64,000 bases of DNA from Bacillota bacterium (GTDB taxonomy: Bacteria > Bacillota > Clostridia > Tissierellales > MES13): NCBI GenBank assembly GCA_009711785.1, contig VENA01000040.1:24068-88067 (forward strand), read 5' to 3'. This document shows, piece after piece, positions 28,228-39,020 of the stretch (the stretch's first letter is position 1; each line of letters opens with the position of its first letter). The position numbers were made by a program, and so were the translations under genes. The notes beneath the pieces are model-generated. The model ran no database searches. It had not been told where the DNA came from and saw only the letters and a program-made list of their open reading frames with translations.

Positions 28228-28557
28228 ATGCTAACAACTGAGCAAAAACTTTTATGTGCTTTAGCCCATTTAGGAACCTTTATAGGCATCCCTATTATAG
28301 CTCCAATTATTGTTTTGTTAGTATCTAAGGATTCTTATACTAAAATGCAGGCTAAGGAAGCTTTAGGATTTCAGATATTATTAGCAGTTTCCTTTGCAGT
28401 AGCAGCTATTTTAGTATTTTTACTAGTTGGTATACCATTAATATTGGTTTTAGGATTGGTAGGGTTAATACTTCCAATTGTTGCAATAGTAAAAGTTTTA
28501 GATGGAGTGGATTATTCATATCCTTTAACAGGCCAAATAGTTAGAAAAAATTTTTAA
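28228..28557 (+). CDS. DUF4870 small membrane protein
   Basis: A 109-residue protein with about three membrane segments. The N-terminal MLTTEQKLLCALAHLGTF and the QAKEALGFQIL segment are typical of DUF4870. The function of the family is not known. It starts 11 bases after orr with GGAGGAAG upstream, so it may be co-transcribed with orr; a large hairpin follows. Confidence 0.8.
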   Translation: MLTTEQKLLCALAHLGTFIGIPIIAPIIVLLVSKDSYTKMQAKEALGFQILLAVSFAVAAILVFLLVGIPLILVLGLVGLILPIVAIVKVLDGVDYSYPLTGQIVRKNF

Positions 28558-28568
28558 CGAACTCATAA

Positions 28569-28615
28569 ACCCCCTTTAACATATATATGTATTAACAGTA
28601 TGTTAAGGGGGATTT
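28569..28615 (+). repeat. long inverted repeat covering the ribosome binding site of the next gene
   Basis: CCCCCTTTAACATA pairs with TATGTTAAGGGGG (one bulged T), loop about 15 bases. The right arm contains AAGGGGG, the ribosome binding site of the epimerase gene at 28619. It may be the terminator of orr-DUF4870, a hairpin that blocks translation from read-through RNA, or both; only ATTTG, not a T-tract, follows. Confidence 0.7.
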
Positions 28616-28618
28616 GTC

Positions 28619-29572
28619 ATGATACTAGTAACTGGAGCAGCTGGTTTTATTGGAAGTAATTTATGTCGGGTGCTTTTAAATAATGGATTAAAGGTTCTTG
28701 GTATTGATAGTTTTTATGATAACTATCCTAAATGGATTAAAGAGTTTCATATAAGACATTTATTAGGAAATCCTGATTTTATTTTTTTAGAAAACAATAT
28801 TTTAGAACCAGGTATAGGTAAGCTTATCGAAGGATTGAAAATAGATTGTATTGTGCATTTAGCAGATATTCCAGGAGTTACCACATGTAGTGAAGTAAAT
28901 TTTGATGAGTATATAAAGTATAACATAACTTCTACACAGAGACTTTTAGAAGCAATAAAAAATAAGGGAATTAAAAGATTAATATATGCATCTTCATCTA
29001 CGGTTTATGGAAATAATGGAAAATTACCTATGTATGAAGTTACCAATACTAAACCTATTTCCCTTTATGGTGTAACAAAACTAGCTGGAGAAACTTTAAG
29101 TAATTATTATGGTCATAATTATGGTATGGATATAAATATATTAAGATTTTTCACAACATATGGTCCAAATCAAAGACCAGATATGGCTTTTCATAGATTT
29201 ATTAAAAATATGTTATTAAATAAGGAAATAAGTGTCTATGGTGATGGTAGCCAGAAAAGGGATTTTGTTTATGTTACAGATGTATGTGAAATAATATTAA
29301 ATATTATTGAAAAGGAAATAAAAAATGAAGTAGTTAATGTGGGAGGAGGTTTAACTTTAAGTGTAGAGGAGTCTATTAAAATAATTGAAAAATTATTAGG
29401 AAAAAGTGCTAATATAAAGTATATAGAGCCGATATCAGAGGAACAATTAATTACTAATGCTTCAATAAAGAAATTATCTGAATTAACTACAATAGATAAA
29501 AAGACAAGTATTTACGATGGTATAAGAGAGGAAATTAATTATATAAAAAGACTATATGGTTTACCTAAATAG
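28619..29572 (+). CDS. NAD-dependent nucleotide-sugar epimerase/dehydratase
   Basis: A 317-residue extended SDR protein close to UDP-glucose 4-epimerase/UDP-glucuronate epimerase. NAD-binding GAAGFIGSNL (residues 5-14), SSSTVYG and the catalytic YGVTK (Tyr/Lys) motifs are intact, with the RPDMAFHRF substrate loop. The real substrate cannot be told. It is isolated from other sugar genes here. Its ribosome binding site is inside a hairpin. Confidence 0.85.
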   Translation: MILVTGAAGFIGSNLCRVLLNNGLKVLGIDSFYDNYPKWIKEFHIRHLLGNPDFIFLENNILEPGIGKLIEGLKIDCIVHLADIPGVTTCSEVNFDEYIKYNITSTQRLLEAIKNKGIKRLIYASSSTVYGNNGKLPMYEVTNTKPISLYGVTKLAGETLSNYYGHNYGMDINILRFFTTYGPNQRPDMAFHRFIKNMLLNKEISVYGDGSQKRDFVYVTDVCEIILNIIEKEIKNEVVNVGGGLTLSVEESIKIIEKLLGKSANIKYIEPISEEQLITNASIKKLSELTTIDKKTSIYDGIREEINYIKRLYGLPK

Positions 29573-29621
29573 ATAACTTGTTATATACTAAAGATAAATA
29601 AGTTTTAAAGGGGAGATGGTT

Positions 29622-30650
29622 ATGAAAATAATAGATTTTCGTAGTGACACGCTTACAAAACCTACAGATGAAATGAGAAGGGCTATGAGTGAGGCGAATG
29701 TAGGAGATGATGTCTATAAAGAAGATCCAACTATTAATGAATTAGAAAACTTAGCAAGTGAAATAGTAGGAAAGGAAGAAGCTTTATTTGTACCATCAGG
29801 AACTATGGGAAATCAACTTGCATTATTATCCCATACAAATAGAGGGGAAGAGATTATACTTGAGGAATGGTCTCATATATATAGATTTGAAGTTGGAGGA
29901 TTATCTTTTTTATCAGGATTGCAGGCAAAGCCCATAAAGGGAGAAAATGGAATAATGGAATTAGAGGATATAAAAAGAGAAATAATAATAGATAATGATA
30001 TACATCATGCTCAAACTAGCCTTATATGCATGGAAAATACTCATAATATGGCAGGCGGAGTTGTTACTCCATTAAAAAGAATGAAAGATATATATAATTT
30101 AGCTAAAGATAATCAAATCAAAGTACATTTAGATGGAGCTAGAATGTTTAATGCTTCAATTTATTTAGATACAGATATTAAAGAAATAACAAATAAAACC
30201 GATAGTGTAATGTTTTGTTTATCAAAGGGATTATCAGCCCCTGTTGGTTCTATCTTAGCAGGAGATAAAGAATTTATAAAAAAAGCAAGAAGATATAGAA
30301 AAATGTTAGGAGGAGGTATGAGACAAGCAGGTATATTAGCAGCAGCCGGAATAATATCTTTAAATAACATGGTGGATAGATTAAAGTTAGATAATGAAAA
30401 TATTAAATTATTAGCTGATAAATTAAGTAATATAAAATCTATCGATGTAAAAACTCCTCAGACTAATATTTTAATGATAGATGTATCTAAATCAAAATAT
30501 AGTTCTGAAGAGGTAATAGATAAGTTAAAAGATAAAGGAATATTGACATCTAAAATAACTAATAATATAATCAGATTTGTAACCCATAGACATATTTCTA
30601 AAGAAGATATTTTATATTCAATTGATATTTTTAATAAAATAATAAAATAA
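29622..30650 (+). CDS. ltaE: low-specificity L-threonine aldolase
   Basis: A 342-residue PLP enzyme (fold type I) that splits L-threonine/L-allo-threonine to glycine and acetaldehyde. DFRSDTLTKPT at the N terminus, HLDGARMFNA and the PLP lysine in CLSKGLSAPVGS are visible. AAAGGGGA at 29608-29614 fits ATG 29622 (7 bases) better than the ATG at 29616. Glycine from this step could feed Stickland-type fermentation. A short hairpin follows. Confidence 0.93.
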   Translation: MKIIDFRSDTLTKPTDEMRRAMSEANVGDDVYKEDPTINELENLASEIVGKEEALFVPSGTMGNQLALLSHTNRGEEIILEEWSHIYRFEVGGLSFLSGLQAKPIKGENGIMELEDIKREIIIDNDIHHAQTSLICMENTHNMAGGVVTPLKRMKDIYNLAKDNQIKVHLDGARMFNASIYLDTDIKEITNKTDSVMFCLSKGLSAPVGSILAGDKEFIKKARRYRKMLGGGMRQAGILAAAGIISLNNMVDRLKLDNENIKLLADKLSNIKSIDVKTPQTNILMIDVSKSKYSSEEVIDKLKDKGILTSKITNNIIRFVTHRHISKEDILYSIDIFNKIIK

Positions 30651-30655
30651 ATCAG

Positions 30656-30685
30656 AGACTCCTATCTATGGGAGTCTTAGATTTT
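30656..30685 (+). terminator. short hairpin after ltaE
   Basis: AGACTCC (30656-30662) pairs with GGAGTCT (30671-30677), followed by TAGATTTT. Modest terminator; the rarA ribosome binding site comes directly after. Confidence 0.6.
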
Positions 30686-30696
30686 GAGGTGATAAA

Positions 30697-32022
30697 ATGG
30701 ATTTATTTAGTTTAAATGCAGAGAATAACATAAAAAAATCAGCACCCTTAGCAGATAAAATGAGACCTGAAACTTTAAATGATTTCGTTGGACAAAAACA
30801 TATTATAGGGAAAAACAAGCTATTATATAGAGCAATAAAAGCTGATAAATTAAGGTCTGTTATTTTCTATGGACCTCCTGGAACTGGAAAAACTACCTTA
30901 GCAAAAATTATAGCTAATACAACCAAATTATATTTTGAACAACTTAATGCTGTAACTTCAGGTGTTAAGGATATAAGGGAAGTTATTAAGTTATCTAAAG
31001 AGAGATTAGGGATGTATAGTAAAAGAACAATTTTATTTATTGATGAAATACATAGATTTAATAAATCCCAACAAGATGCTTTATTACCCTATGTTGAAAA
31101 TGGAACTGTTATATTAATTGGTGCAACCACTGAAAATCCGTATTTTGAAGTTAATAAAGCACTTATATCAAGATCTATGATATTTAGATTAAAGACATTA
31201 TCAGATGAAGAAATAAAAGAAATTTTATATAGGGCTATAAAGGATAAAGATAAAGGAATGGGAAGGTTTAATACTAATGTTTCTGAAGATGCTATTAATC
31301 ATATAGTTAATGTTTCTAATGGAGATGTTCGTATAGCTTTAAATGGGTTAGAATTAGGAATATTAACAACACCCCCGAATGAAGATGGAATTATTAATAT
31401 TACATTAGATGTAGCTATACAATGTGTTCAAAAAAGGGCATTAAAGTATGAAAAAAATGGGGATGAACACTATGATACTATATCGGCATTTATAAAAAGT
31501 ATGAGAGGATCAGATCCAGATGCATCCCTTTATTGGCTAGCTAAGATGATATATGCTGGTGAAGATCCAAAGTTTATAGCAAGAAGAATAATAATATGTG
31601 CATCGGAAGATGTTGGTAATGCAGACCCTGAAGCTTTAAATATTGCTGTATCAGCATTTAATGCCTTAAATATAATAGGTATGCCAGAGGGAAGAATTCC
31701 CTTAGCACAGGCTACAGTATATATAGCATGTGCAGAAAAAAGTAATAGAAGTTATCTAGGCATTGATAAAGCATTAAAGGATGTGGAAAATAAAAAAACT
31801 GGAGATGTACCTAATCATTTAAGGGATTCCCATTATAATGGAGCAGGGAAATTAGGTCATGGTAAAGGTTATAAATATTCCCATGATTATCCTAATAACT
31901 TTGTTAAACAACAGTATTTACCTGATAGTTTAAAGGGAGTTAAATACTATAAACCTACAGAAAATGGATATGAAGAAAAAATAAAAAAGAGATTAGATAA
32001 GTTTTATAATGAAATAGATTAA
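30697..32022 (+). CDS. rarA: replication-associated recombination protein A (AAA+ ATPase)
   Basis: A 441-residue RarA/MgsA/WRNIP1 protein acting at stalled replication forks. N-terminal AAA+ domain has Walker A GPPGTGKTT and Walker B LFIDEIHRF plus the ATTENPYFEVN sensor; the C-terminal tetramerisation part has GEDPKFIARRI and the closing YLPDSLKG. Length and motif order are normal. GAGGTGAT precedes the ATG. Confidence 0.94.
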   Translation: MDLFSLNAENNIKKSAPLADKMRPETLNDFVGQKHIIGKNKLLYRAIKADKLRSVIFYGPPGTGKTTLAKIIANTTKLYFEQLNAVTSGVKDIREVIKLSKERLGMYSKRTILFIDEIHRFNKSQQDALLPYVENGTVILIGATTENPYFEVNKALISRSMIFRLKTLSDEEIKEILYRAIKDKDKGMGRFNTNVSEDAINHIVNVSNGDVRIALNGLELGILTTPPNEDGIINITLDVAIQCVQKRALKYEKNGDEHYDTISAFIKSMRGSDPDASLYWLAKMIYAGEDPKFIARRIIICASEDVGNADPEALNIAVSAFNALNIIGMPEGRIPLAQATVYIACAEKSNRSYLGIDKALKDVENKKTGDVPNHLRDSHYNGAGKLGHGKGYKYSHDYPNNFVKQQYLPDSLKGVKYYKPTENGYEEKIKKRLDKFYNEID

Positions 32023-32055
32023 AGATCTTTACTTAAATGTAAAGATCTTTTTTTA
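32021..32055 (+). terminator. terminator after rarA
   Basis: AAAGATCTTTAC (32021-32032) pairs with GTAAAGATCTTT (32039-32050), followed by TTTTT. Confidence 0.92.
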
Positions 32056-32135
32056 TAAAAAGACTTGAAGATTAAAAATAATTAGGTTAAAATATAAACA
32101 GATGCTTATAATATAAACAAAAGTTGGTGATTGAT

Positions 32136-33233
32136 TTGACTTCTAGAGAAAAGGAAATTTTAGAATTAATTAGAAAAGATCCTATGATAACACAACAAAA
32201 GTTAGCTAAAAAGCTAGGAATAACTAGGTCTTCTATTGCAGTACATATAGGAAACTTAATGAAAAAAGGTTATATTAAGGGTAAAGGTTACATTTTAAAA
32301 AATCAGGAATATGTAACTGTAATAGGGGGAGCTAATATAGATATACAGGGATTTAGTGAAGAATTAATATATGAAGATTCTAATCCTGGTAAAGTAAAAA
32401 TGTCCCTTGGCGGCGTTGGTAGAAATATAGCAGAAAATTTAGTTAATATAGGTATTAATACTAAATTAGTAACTGTTGTTGGTGATGATATTTATGGCGA
32501 TAAAATTTATGATGAATGTAGAGTTTCTGGTATAGATATTAATTACTCAATAAAATTAAAAGAAGGTAGGACTTCTACTTATATTTCAATTTCTGAAAAA
32601 GGGGATATGAAGTTAGCAGTATCTGATATGGGTATATTAGATTATATGGATGTAGAGTATATTAGAAAGATTTCTGATATTATAAATAGTTCTAAAATTA
32701 TTGTATTAGATACTAATATGCCTATGGATGTTATTGATTATTTAGTAATTAATTTTAAGGATAAAAAATTTTTCCTAGATCCAGTTTCTACAACAAAAGC
32801 TGAAAAAGTAAAGGATATAATCGGTAGTTTTCATACAATAAAACCTAATAAATATGAAGCTGAAATCCTTAGTGGGATAAAAATAAAAAATAGAAAAGAT
32901 ATAAAGAGAGCAGGGGATATCCTAATTAAAAAAGGTGTAAAAAAAGTATATATAAGCCTAGGAAAAGATGGGATTTTTTATTCAGATGGTGAAAATTCTA
33001 AAATAATAAATAATCCTAAAGTTGATGTTATAAATGCTACAGGAGCAGGGGATGCCTTTTTAGCAGGATTAGTTTATAGTGAGTTAAATAAATTTAATTG
33101 TGAAAAAAGTGCTATATTTTCCATGGGAGCATCTATTTTAGCATTATCCCATGAAGATACAATTAATTATAATATAACAGTTGAAAATATAAATAAAAAA
33201 ATCGAGGAGTTGAATATGTATGAAAGAATTTAA
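32136..33233 (+). CDS. psuK: pseudouridine kinase with N-terminal HTH (PfkB family)
   Basis: A 365-residue fusion: winged HTH (residues 1-55, MITQQKLAKKLGITRSSIAV) followed by a PfkB ribokinase-like domain with GGANIDIQGFS and the catalytic NATGAGDAFLAGL loop. PfkB proteins next to psuG phosphorylate pseudouridine. The HTH suggests it also regulates, probably its own operon. TTG 32136 is the best start, 6 bases after GGTGA; TTG 32124 and GTG 32127 lie inside that site. It overlaps psuG by 14 bases. Confidence 0.88.
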   Translation: MTSREKEILELIRKDPMITQQKLAKKLGITRSSIAVHIGNLMKKGYIKGKGYILKNQEYVTVIGGANIDIQGFSEELIYEDSNPGKVKMSLGGVGRNIAENLVNIGINTKLVTVVGDDIYGDKIYDECRVSGIDINYSIKLKEGRTSTYISISEKGDMKLAVSDMGILDYMDVEYIRKISDIINSSKIIVLDTNMPMDVIDYLVINFKDKKFFLDPVSTTKAEKVKDIIGSFHTIKPNKYEAEILSGIKIKNRKDIKRAGDILIKKGVKKVYISLGKDGIFYSDGENSKIINNPKVDVINATGAGDAFLAGLVYSELNKFNCEKSAIFSMGASILALSHEDTINYNITVENINKKIEELNMYERI

Positions 33234-34146
33234 TAAATATTTAGATATTAAACCAGAAATAAAGAAGGCTTTATTAGAAAATAAACCAGTTGTTGCATTA
33301 GAATCTACAATAATATCCCATGGAATGCCTTATCCTAAAAATGTTGAAACTGCATTAAAAGTGGAAGAAATTATTAGAGAAAATGGAGCTATACCGGCAA
33401 CTATAGCAATAATAAATGGTGTATTAAAGGTTGGTTTAGATAAAGAAGAAATTGAATATTTAGCTAAGGGTAATGATATTAAAAAGGTTAGCAGAAGAGA
33501 TTTACCATTTATTGTAGCGAATAAATTAAATGGTGCTACTACAGTTGCATCTACAATGATTATAGCTTCATTAGCAGGTATTAAAGTCTTTGTAACTGGA
33601 GGTATAGGTGGAGTACATAAAAATGCTCAACAAACCTTTGATATATCCGCTGACTTAGAAGAGCTATCAAAAACAGATGTTGCTGTGGTTTGTGCAGGAG
33701 CTAAAGCAATATTAGATATTGGTTTAACTTTAGAGTATTTAGAGACAAATGGAGTGGCAGTAGCCGGTATTAAAACTGATGAACTTCCAGCCTTCTATAC
33801 AAGAAAAAGTGGGTTTAAAGTAGATTATAGAATAGATGATATTAAAGATTTAGCACTAAGTATGAAACTTAAGTGGGACTTAAAGTTAAAGGGAGGCTTA
33901 GTTGTAGCTAACCCTATTCCCCATGAATTTGAGATGGATTATAATGTTATAAACAAAGCAATAGAAGATGCATTAATAAAAGCAAATAAAAAGGGTATTA
34001 AAGGCAAAGAAATAACACCTTTTTTACTATCAGAGATAAAAGAAATAACAAAGGGGAAAAGTCTAAAATCTAATATTGAGTTAGTTTATAATAACGCAAG
34101 GGTAGGTTCAAAATTAGCAGTAGAGTATTCTAAGCTTAGTAAATAA
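33220..34146 (+). CDS. psuG: pseudouridine-5'-phosphate glycosidase
   Basis: A 308-residue enzyme that splits pseudouridine 5'-phosphate to uracil and ribose 5-phosphate. Typical motifs ALESTIISHGMPYP, GATTVASTM and TGGIGGVHKNA are intact. It overlaps psuK by 14 bases, so both are translated together and form a complete pseudouridine breakdown unit. No pseudouridine transporter is seen next to it unless the following MFS gene serves this role. A long hairpin follows. Confidence 0.95.
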   Translation: MKEFNKYLDIKPEIKKALLENKPVVALESTIISHGMPYPKNVETALKVEEIIRENGAIPATIAIINGVLKVGLDKEEIEYLAKGNDIKKVSRRDLPFIVANKLNGATTVASTMIIASLAGIKVFVTGGIGGVHKNAQQTFDISADLEELSKTDVAVVCAGAKAILDIGLTLEYLETNGVAVAGIKTDELPAFYTRKSGFKVDYRIDDIKDLALSMKLKWDLKLKGGLVVANPIPHEFEMDYNVINKAIEDALIKANKKGIKGKEITPFLLSEIKEITKGKSLKSNIELVYNNARVGSKLAVEYSKLSK

Positions 34147-34159
34147 TTAAATTATCATA

Positions 34160-34213
34160 AGTGAAAAAAAAGTTAGAAATAGGAAATCATTTCTTATTTC
34201 TAACTTTTTTTAT
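34160..34213 (+). terminator. terminator after psuG
   Basis: A long stem built from AAAAAGTTAGAAAT and ATTTCTAACTTTTT flanks, with inner AGGAAAT/ATTTCTT pairs, then T's. Long arms make it effective in both directions. Confidence 0.88.
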
Positions 34214-34351
34214 AGTAAAAAAGTATATGTTACTATTTATTAATGATTATATGTAGTTTGTTAAATAATCAATAATAAATTGTTTTTTCAAATCTTTTGT
34301 TATAGTATTAACTGTAAATAAATAATAGACAGTTTGAAGGGAGGTTAAAAA

Positions 34352-35602
34352 ATGATAAAAATGTTTAGTATGTATAAAGGATTACCTAGAAGTATTTATA
34401 TACTTTTTTTAGCTAGAGTAGTTAATAGTATGGGAATGTTTGTATATCCATTTCTTACTTTGTTTCTTTCAAAAAAAATTGGATTATCTGACAGTGAGGT
34501 TGGCTTTTATATGCTTTTAGCTTCAACAACATTTGTACCAGGTGCTTTTATTGGTGGTAAACTTACAGATCATTTTGGAAGAAAGAAAATATTATTAATA
34601 TTTCAATCATTAGCAGCTTTAACTTTTATATCCTGTGGATTTATGGGAAATTCAATGATAGTAACTTGGCTTTTAATTACAGCATCATTATTTAATGGAA
34701 TAGCAGATCCATCTACTGGAGCTATGGTAACTGATTTAACAGAACCTAAAAATAGGAAAGCAGCATTTTCACTTTTATATTTAGGAATAAATATTGGTGT
34801 AGCCATTGGACCAATAATAGCAGGCTTCTTATTTGAAAACTACACAAGATGGATATTTTGGGGAGATGGATTAACTACAGTAATTGCACTTAGTTTAGTT
34901 TTAATTTATGTACCTGATACAAAACCAACAGAAGAAGAAATAAAACAAACAAATGATAAGCTAAGTGAAAATGAAAAAGCTGAATTAGGTAGTGTATTTA
35001 AGGCTTTACTTAAAAGACCTTTCTTAATTGGTTTCGCAGTTATTTATTCTTTACTTACATTTTCATATTCACAGCATGCATTTAGTATACCTTTACAACT
35101 TAATGATATATTTGGAGATGCTAGTTCTAAGATGTTTGGTACTATTATGAGTGTAAATGCTATTGTTGTTTTAATAATGACAGTTCCACTTACAAATTTA
35201 ACAAAGAAGTTAAAGCCTGTACAAAATGTTTCAATTGTTGGTATTCTTTATGCTTTAGGTTTTGGTATGATTTATTATATAGATTATTTTCCATTTTTTA
35301 TAATATCAACTATGTTTTGGACTATGGGAGAAATATTAGCTGTAACAAATGTAGGAGTATATATAGCTAATCATTCACCAATTACCCATAGAGGAAGATT
35401 TAGTTCTTTTTTGAATATTCTCTCAGGGGCAGGATATGCCCTAGGACCAGCCATGATGGGAATTTATATTGAAAGCTATGGAGTTAGACAAGTATGGATA
35501 TTATTATTCTTTATTTCTATAGGGGCTTTTATATTACTTAATCTACATCATAGGCTAGAAGTGTGGTCAAAAAAGAAGAAAGTGCTAGTTAGAAAAAGTT
35601 AA
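34352..35602 (+). CDS. MFS transporter
   Basis: A 416-residue major facilitator protein with about 12 membrane segments. The loop 2-3 signature GGKLTDHFGRKK is clear, and a charged central loop lies near residues 190-215. Substrate is unknown; many similar proteins are drug exporters. GGGAGG precedes the ATG. It is monocistronic and faces gdhA across a shared terminator. Confidence 0.88.
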   Translation: MIKMFSMYKGLPRSIYILFLARVVNSMGMFVYPFLTLFLSKKIGLSDSEVGFYMLLASTTFVPGAFIGGKLTDHFGRKKILLIFQSLAALTFISCGFMGNSMIVTWLLITASLFNGIADPSTGAMVTDLTEPKNRKAAFSLLYLGINIGVAIGPIIAGFLFENYTRWIFWGDGLTTVIALSLVLIYVPDTKPTEEEIKQTNDKLSENEKAELGSVFKALLKRPFLIGFAVIYSLLTFSYSQHAFSIPLQLNDIFGDASSKMFGTIMSVNAIVVLIMTVPLTNLTKKLKPVQNVSIVGILYALGFGMIYYIDYFPFFIISTMFWTMGEILAVTNVGVYIANHSPITHRGRFSSFLNILSGAGYALGPAMMGIYIESYGVRQVWILLFFISIGAFILLNLHHRLEVWSKKKKVLVRKS

Positions 35603-35612
35603 ACTTTTATAA

Positions 35613-35658
35613 AAAAAGAAGATAATAATTACTTTTAAAAGTAATTATTATCTTCTTA
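35613..35658. terminator. bidirectional terminator between MFS gene and gdhA
   Basis: A near-perfect palindrome with AAGAAGATAATAATTACTTT and its complement, A-rich on the left and T-rich on the right, so it can end both converging transcripts. A second T-rich stretch follows before the gdhA stop. Confidence 0.88.
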
Positions 35659-35698
35659 ATATTGTTATTTTAAATATCCTTTTTTAGGATGTTTTTTA

Positions 35699-37060
<1,362 letters not shown>

Positions 37061-37074
37061 TCACGTCCATATAA

Positions 37075-37106
37075 ATTATATACCTTACTCATGGTTTTTT
37101 TCAACC
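37075..37106 (-). promoter_or_regulatory. gdhA promoter with overlapping palindrome
   Basis: On the minus strand, TTGAAA (37104-37099) and TATAAT (37080-37075) are 18 bases apart. The -35 lies within the hairpin-like repeat ATGGTT...AACCAT (37091-37108 on the plus strand), a possible operator. Confidence 0.6.
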
Positions 37107-37108
37107 AT

Positions 37109-37398
37109 AAATTTAAAAGAATTATTATTTTAAATTTAGAAAGTAAACTTATGGTGAAAAATGTTTTATTTTGACAAAGTAATTAAATAAATGGGGTAAA
37201 TTTTTTCATTATACAATTTATTACAAACATCATCAAATCTCTTAAATAAAGTAATTAACAATTGCCCAGGCAATAAATAATTGATAATTATTTGTTTAGA
37301 ATAAAATTTCAAAAAAATAAGTGAATTTTTTTTGAGAATATTATAAAATGTAAATATAAAGACAAATCAGAAGTGCTTAAGACAGCTGGAGGTTAAAT
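37109..37398. other. gdhA-kinase intergenic region with two adjacent palindromes
   Basis: Part of a 362-base gap between the divergent gdhA and kinase genes. No ORF worth calling. ATTGCC-CA-GGCAAT (37261-37274) is immediately followed by AAATAATT-GAT-AATTATTT (37275-37293). They may be binding sites for a regulator of the kinase gene. The rest is AT-rich with no clear signal. Confidence 0.5.
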
Positions 37399-39009
37399 AT
37401 GAAAAAATTTATACTAAATTTAATTAAAAACAGGCCTTTAAGAATTAGGGCTTTAATATTATTTTTACTAATTATTTATTTCCCAATACTATTAAATATA
37501 TACTTTGTTTATAATAAAACTTTAGATGTTGTAAAAAAAGAAAAAATGGATTTTTCAAAACAAACTTTACAAAAGACAACTCAATCATTAGCAATAACAA
37601 TAGATGATATAGAAAAAAATATTAATAAATTTGTGACAGAAAAAGCCATAACATCTTCTATGGAAATGTATCATACCGTGGAAAAACATTATCAAAATAA
37701 GATAGATAGTTTTTTAAAAGAAAAAGTTACTGAATTTGTTGATAATAATTTTTATATAAAACAAGCTATATGTCTAGATAAAGATAATAGAATATATTAT
37801 GGATATGATGATATAAAACTAAATAAGGATGCTTTTTTTAATAGTAAAGTATATAAGGAATTAAATTCTAAAGGGACTGATATCCTTTGGAGATATAAAG
37901 AAGAGGATGATTTTTTAAGTTCTAAGGATAATTTTTACATAATACATAAAATAAGAGGGGAAGGTAGCGAAAAAGCAACTAGTTATTTTATTTCATTTAT
38001 TAAAAAGGATGTATTTAAAGACTTATATAAGGATGTAGCCTTTAGTAATTCTAGCGAAATAAATATATATAATAAAGATAAAGAACCAATAATAACTAAA
38101 CCAAAATTACAAATTCCTAAGAATGTTTTTAATGGGTATATAAATACAGACAAACTATCAACAATTAGTACTATAAATTTAAATAATAAAGAATATGCTA
38201 TGGGGGTTAGTTTACTACCATCAAAGGATTGGTATCTTATAAGTACTACTTCAGTAGATGAATTACTAGTATCTACTAGGGATACTTTAAGGGGAAATTT
38301 ATGGTTTATGGGTCTTATAAGTGTTATTGTTTCTATTTGGTTAATACTAGAGGTAATAGTTTTATCTAACGTTATAACACAAAAGGAAGTAGCCAATTAT
38401 AGATTGAAATTATCAGAGGATATGAATCAAAGATTAAGATTATATAAACATGACTTTAATAATCATCTACAAATAATTCAAGGACTTATAGAAATGAAGC
38501 AAACAAAAAGAGCAGTTGAATATTTAAAAAATGTGGTTAAAGAAGGAAGTATGATAAAGGGAAGATACCATATAGGAATACCTGAACTTGAGTCTGCAAT
38601 ATATTCAACTATTTGCAAAGCTAAGAAAAATGATATAGAGGTTAATATAAATTCGATAGAGTTACCTAAAGACTTACCTATTGAATTATATGATTTAATA
38701 AAAATAATGACTAATTTAATAAAAAATGCAATGTATGCTTTAATTAATATAAATGGAAGTAATAAAGAATTAAATATAGATATATATTGGGAATTAGATG
38801 AGTATGTTTTTGAAATAACTAATAACATACCTAAAATTCCTAAGGAAATTAGAAAGAAAATATTTTTAAAAGGTTTTACAACTAAAAAAGAAGATGGTAA
38901 TGGTTTAGGTTTGTATATTGTAAAAAAATTAGTTAATAAAAACGGTGGAACAATAAAATTAAAAGTAGATGAAAAGGGAAACCATTTTATTGTTAGATTT
39001 CCTCAATAA
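37399..39009 (+). CDS. orphan sensor histidine kinase (Spo0B/DcuS-type H-box)
   Basis: A 536-residue kinase. Membrane segment 1 (about 17-38), a Cache-like extracellular sensor (about 45-295), membrane segment 2 (about 300-325), then the H-box KHDFNNHLQIIQGLIEM with His351 and a short GHKL ATPase domain ending with GNGLGLYIVKKLV. The H-box type is shared by Spo0B, CitA/DcuS and LytS-like kinases. No response regulator is adjacent; GAGGTTAA precedes the ATG. It could phosphorylate Spo0A or a distant regulator. Confidence 0.85.
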   Translation: MKKFILNLIKNRPLRIRALILFLLIIYFPILLNIYFVYNKTLDVVKKEKMDFSKQTLQKTTQSLAITIDDIEKNINKFVTEKAITSSMEMYHTVEKHYQNKIDSFLKEKVTEFVDNNFYIKQAICLDKDNRIYYGYDDIKLNKDAFFNSKVYKELNSKGTDILWRYKEEDDFLSSKDNFYIIHKIRGEGSEKATSYFISFIKKDVFKDLYKDVAFSNSSEINIYNKDKEPIITKPKLQIPKNVFNGYINTDKLSTISTINLNNKEYAMGVSLLPSKDWYLISTTSVDELLVSTRDTLRGNLWFMGLISVIVSIWLILEVIVLSNVITQKEVANYRLKLSEDMNQRLRLYKHDFNNHLQIIQGLIEMKQTKRAVEYLKNVVKEGSMIKGRYHIGIPELESAIYSTICKAKKNDIEVNINSIELPKDLPIELYDLIKIMTNLIKNAMYALININGSNKELNIDIYWELDEYVFEITNNIPKIPKEIRKKIFLKGFTTKKEDGNGLGLYIVKKLVNKNGGTIKLKVDEKGNHFIVRFPQ

Positions 39010-39020
39010 TTATAAGAAGG

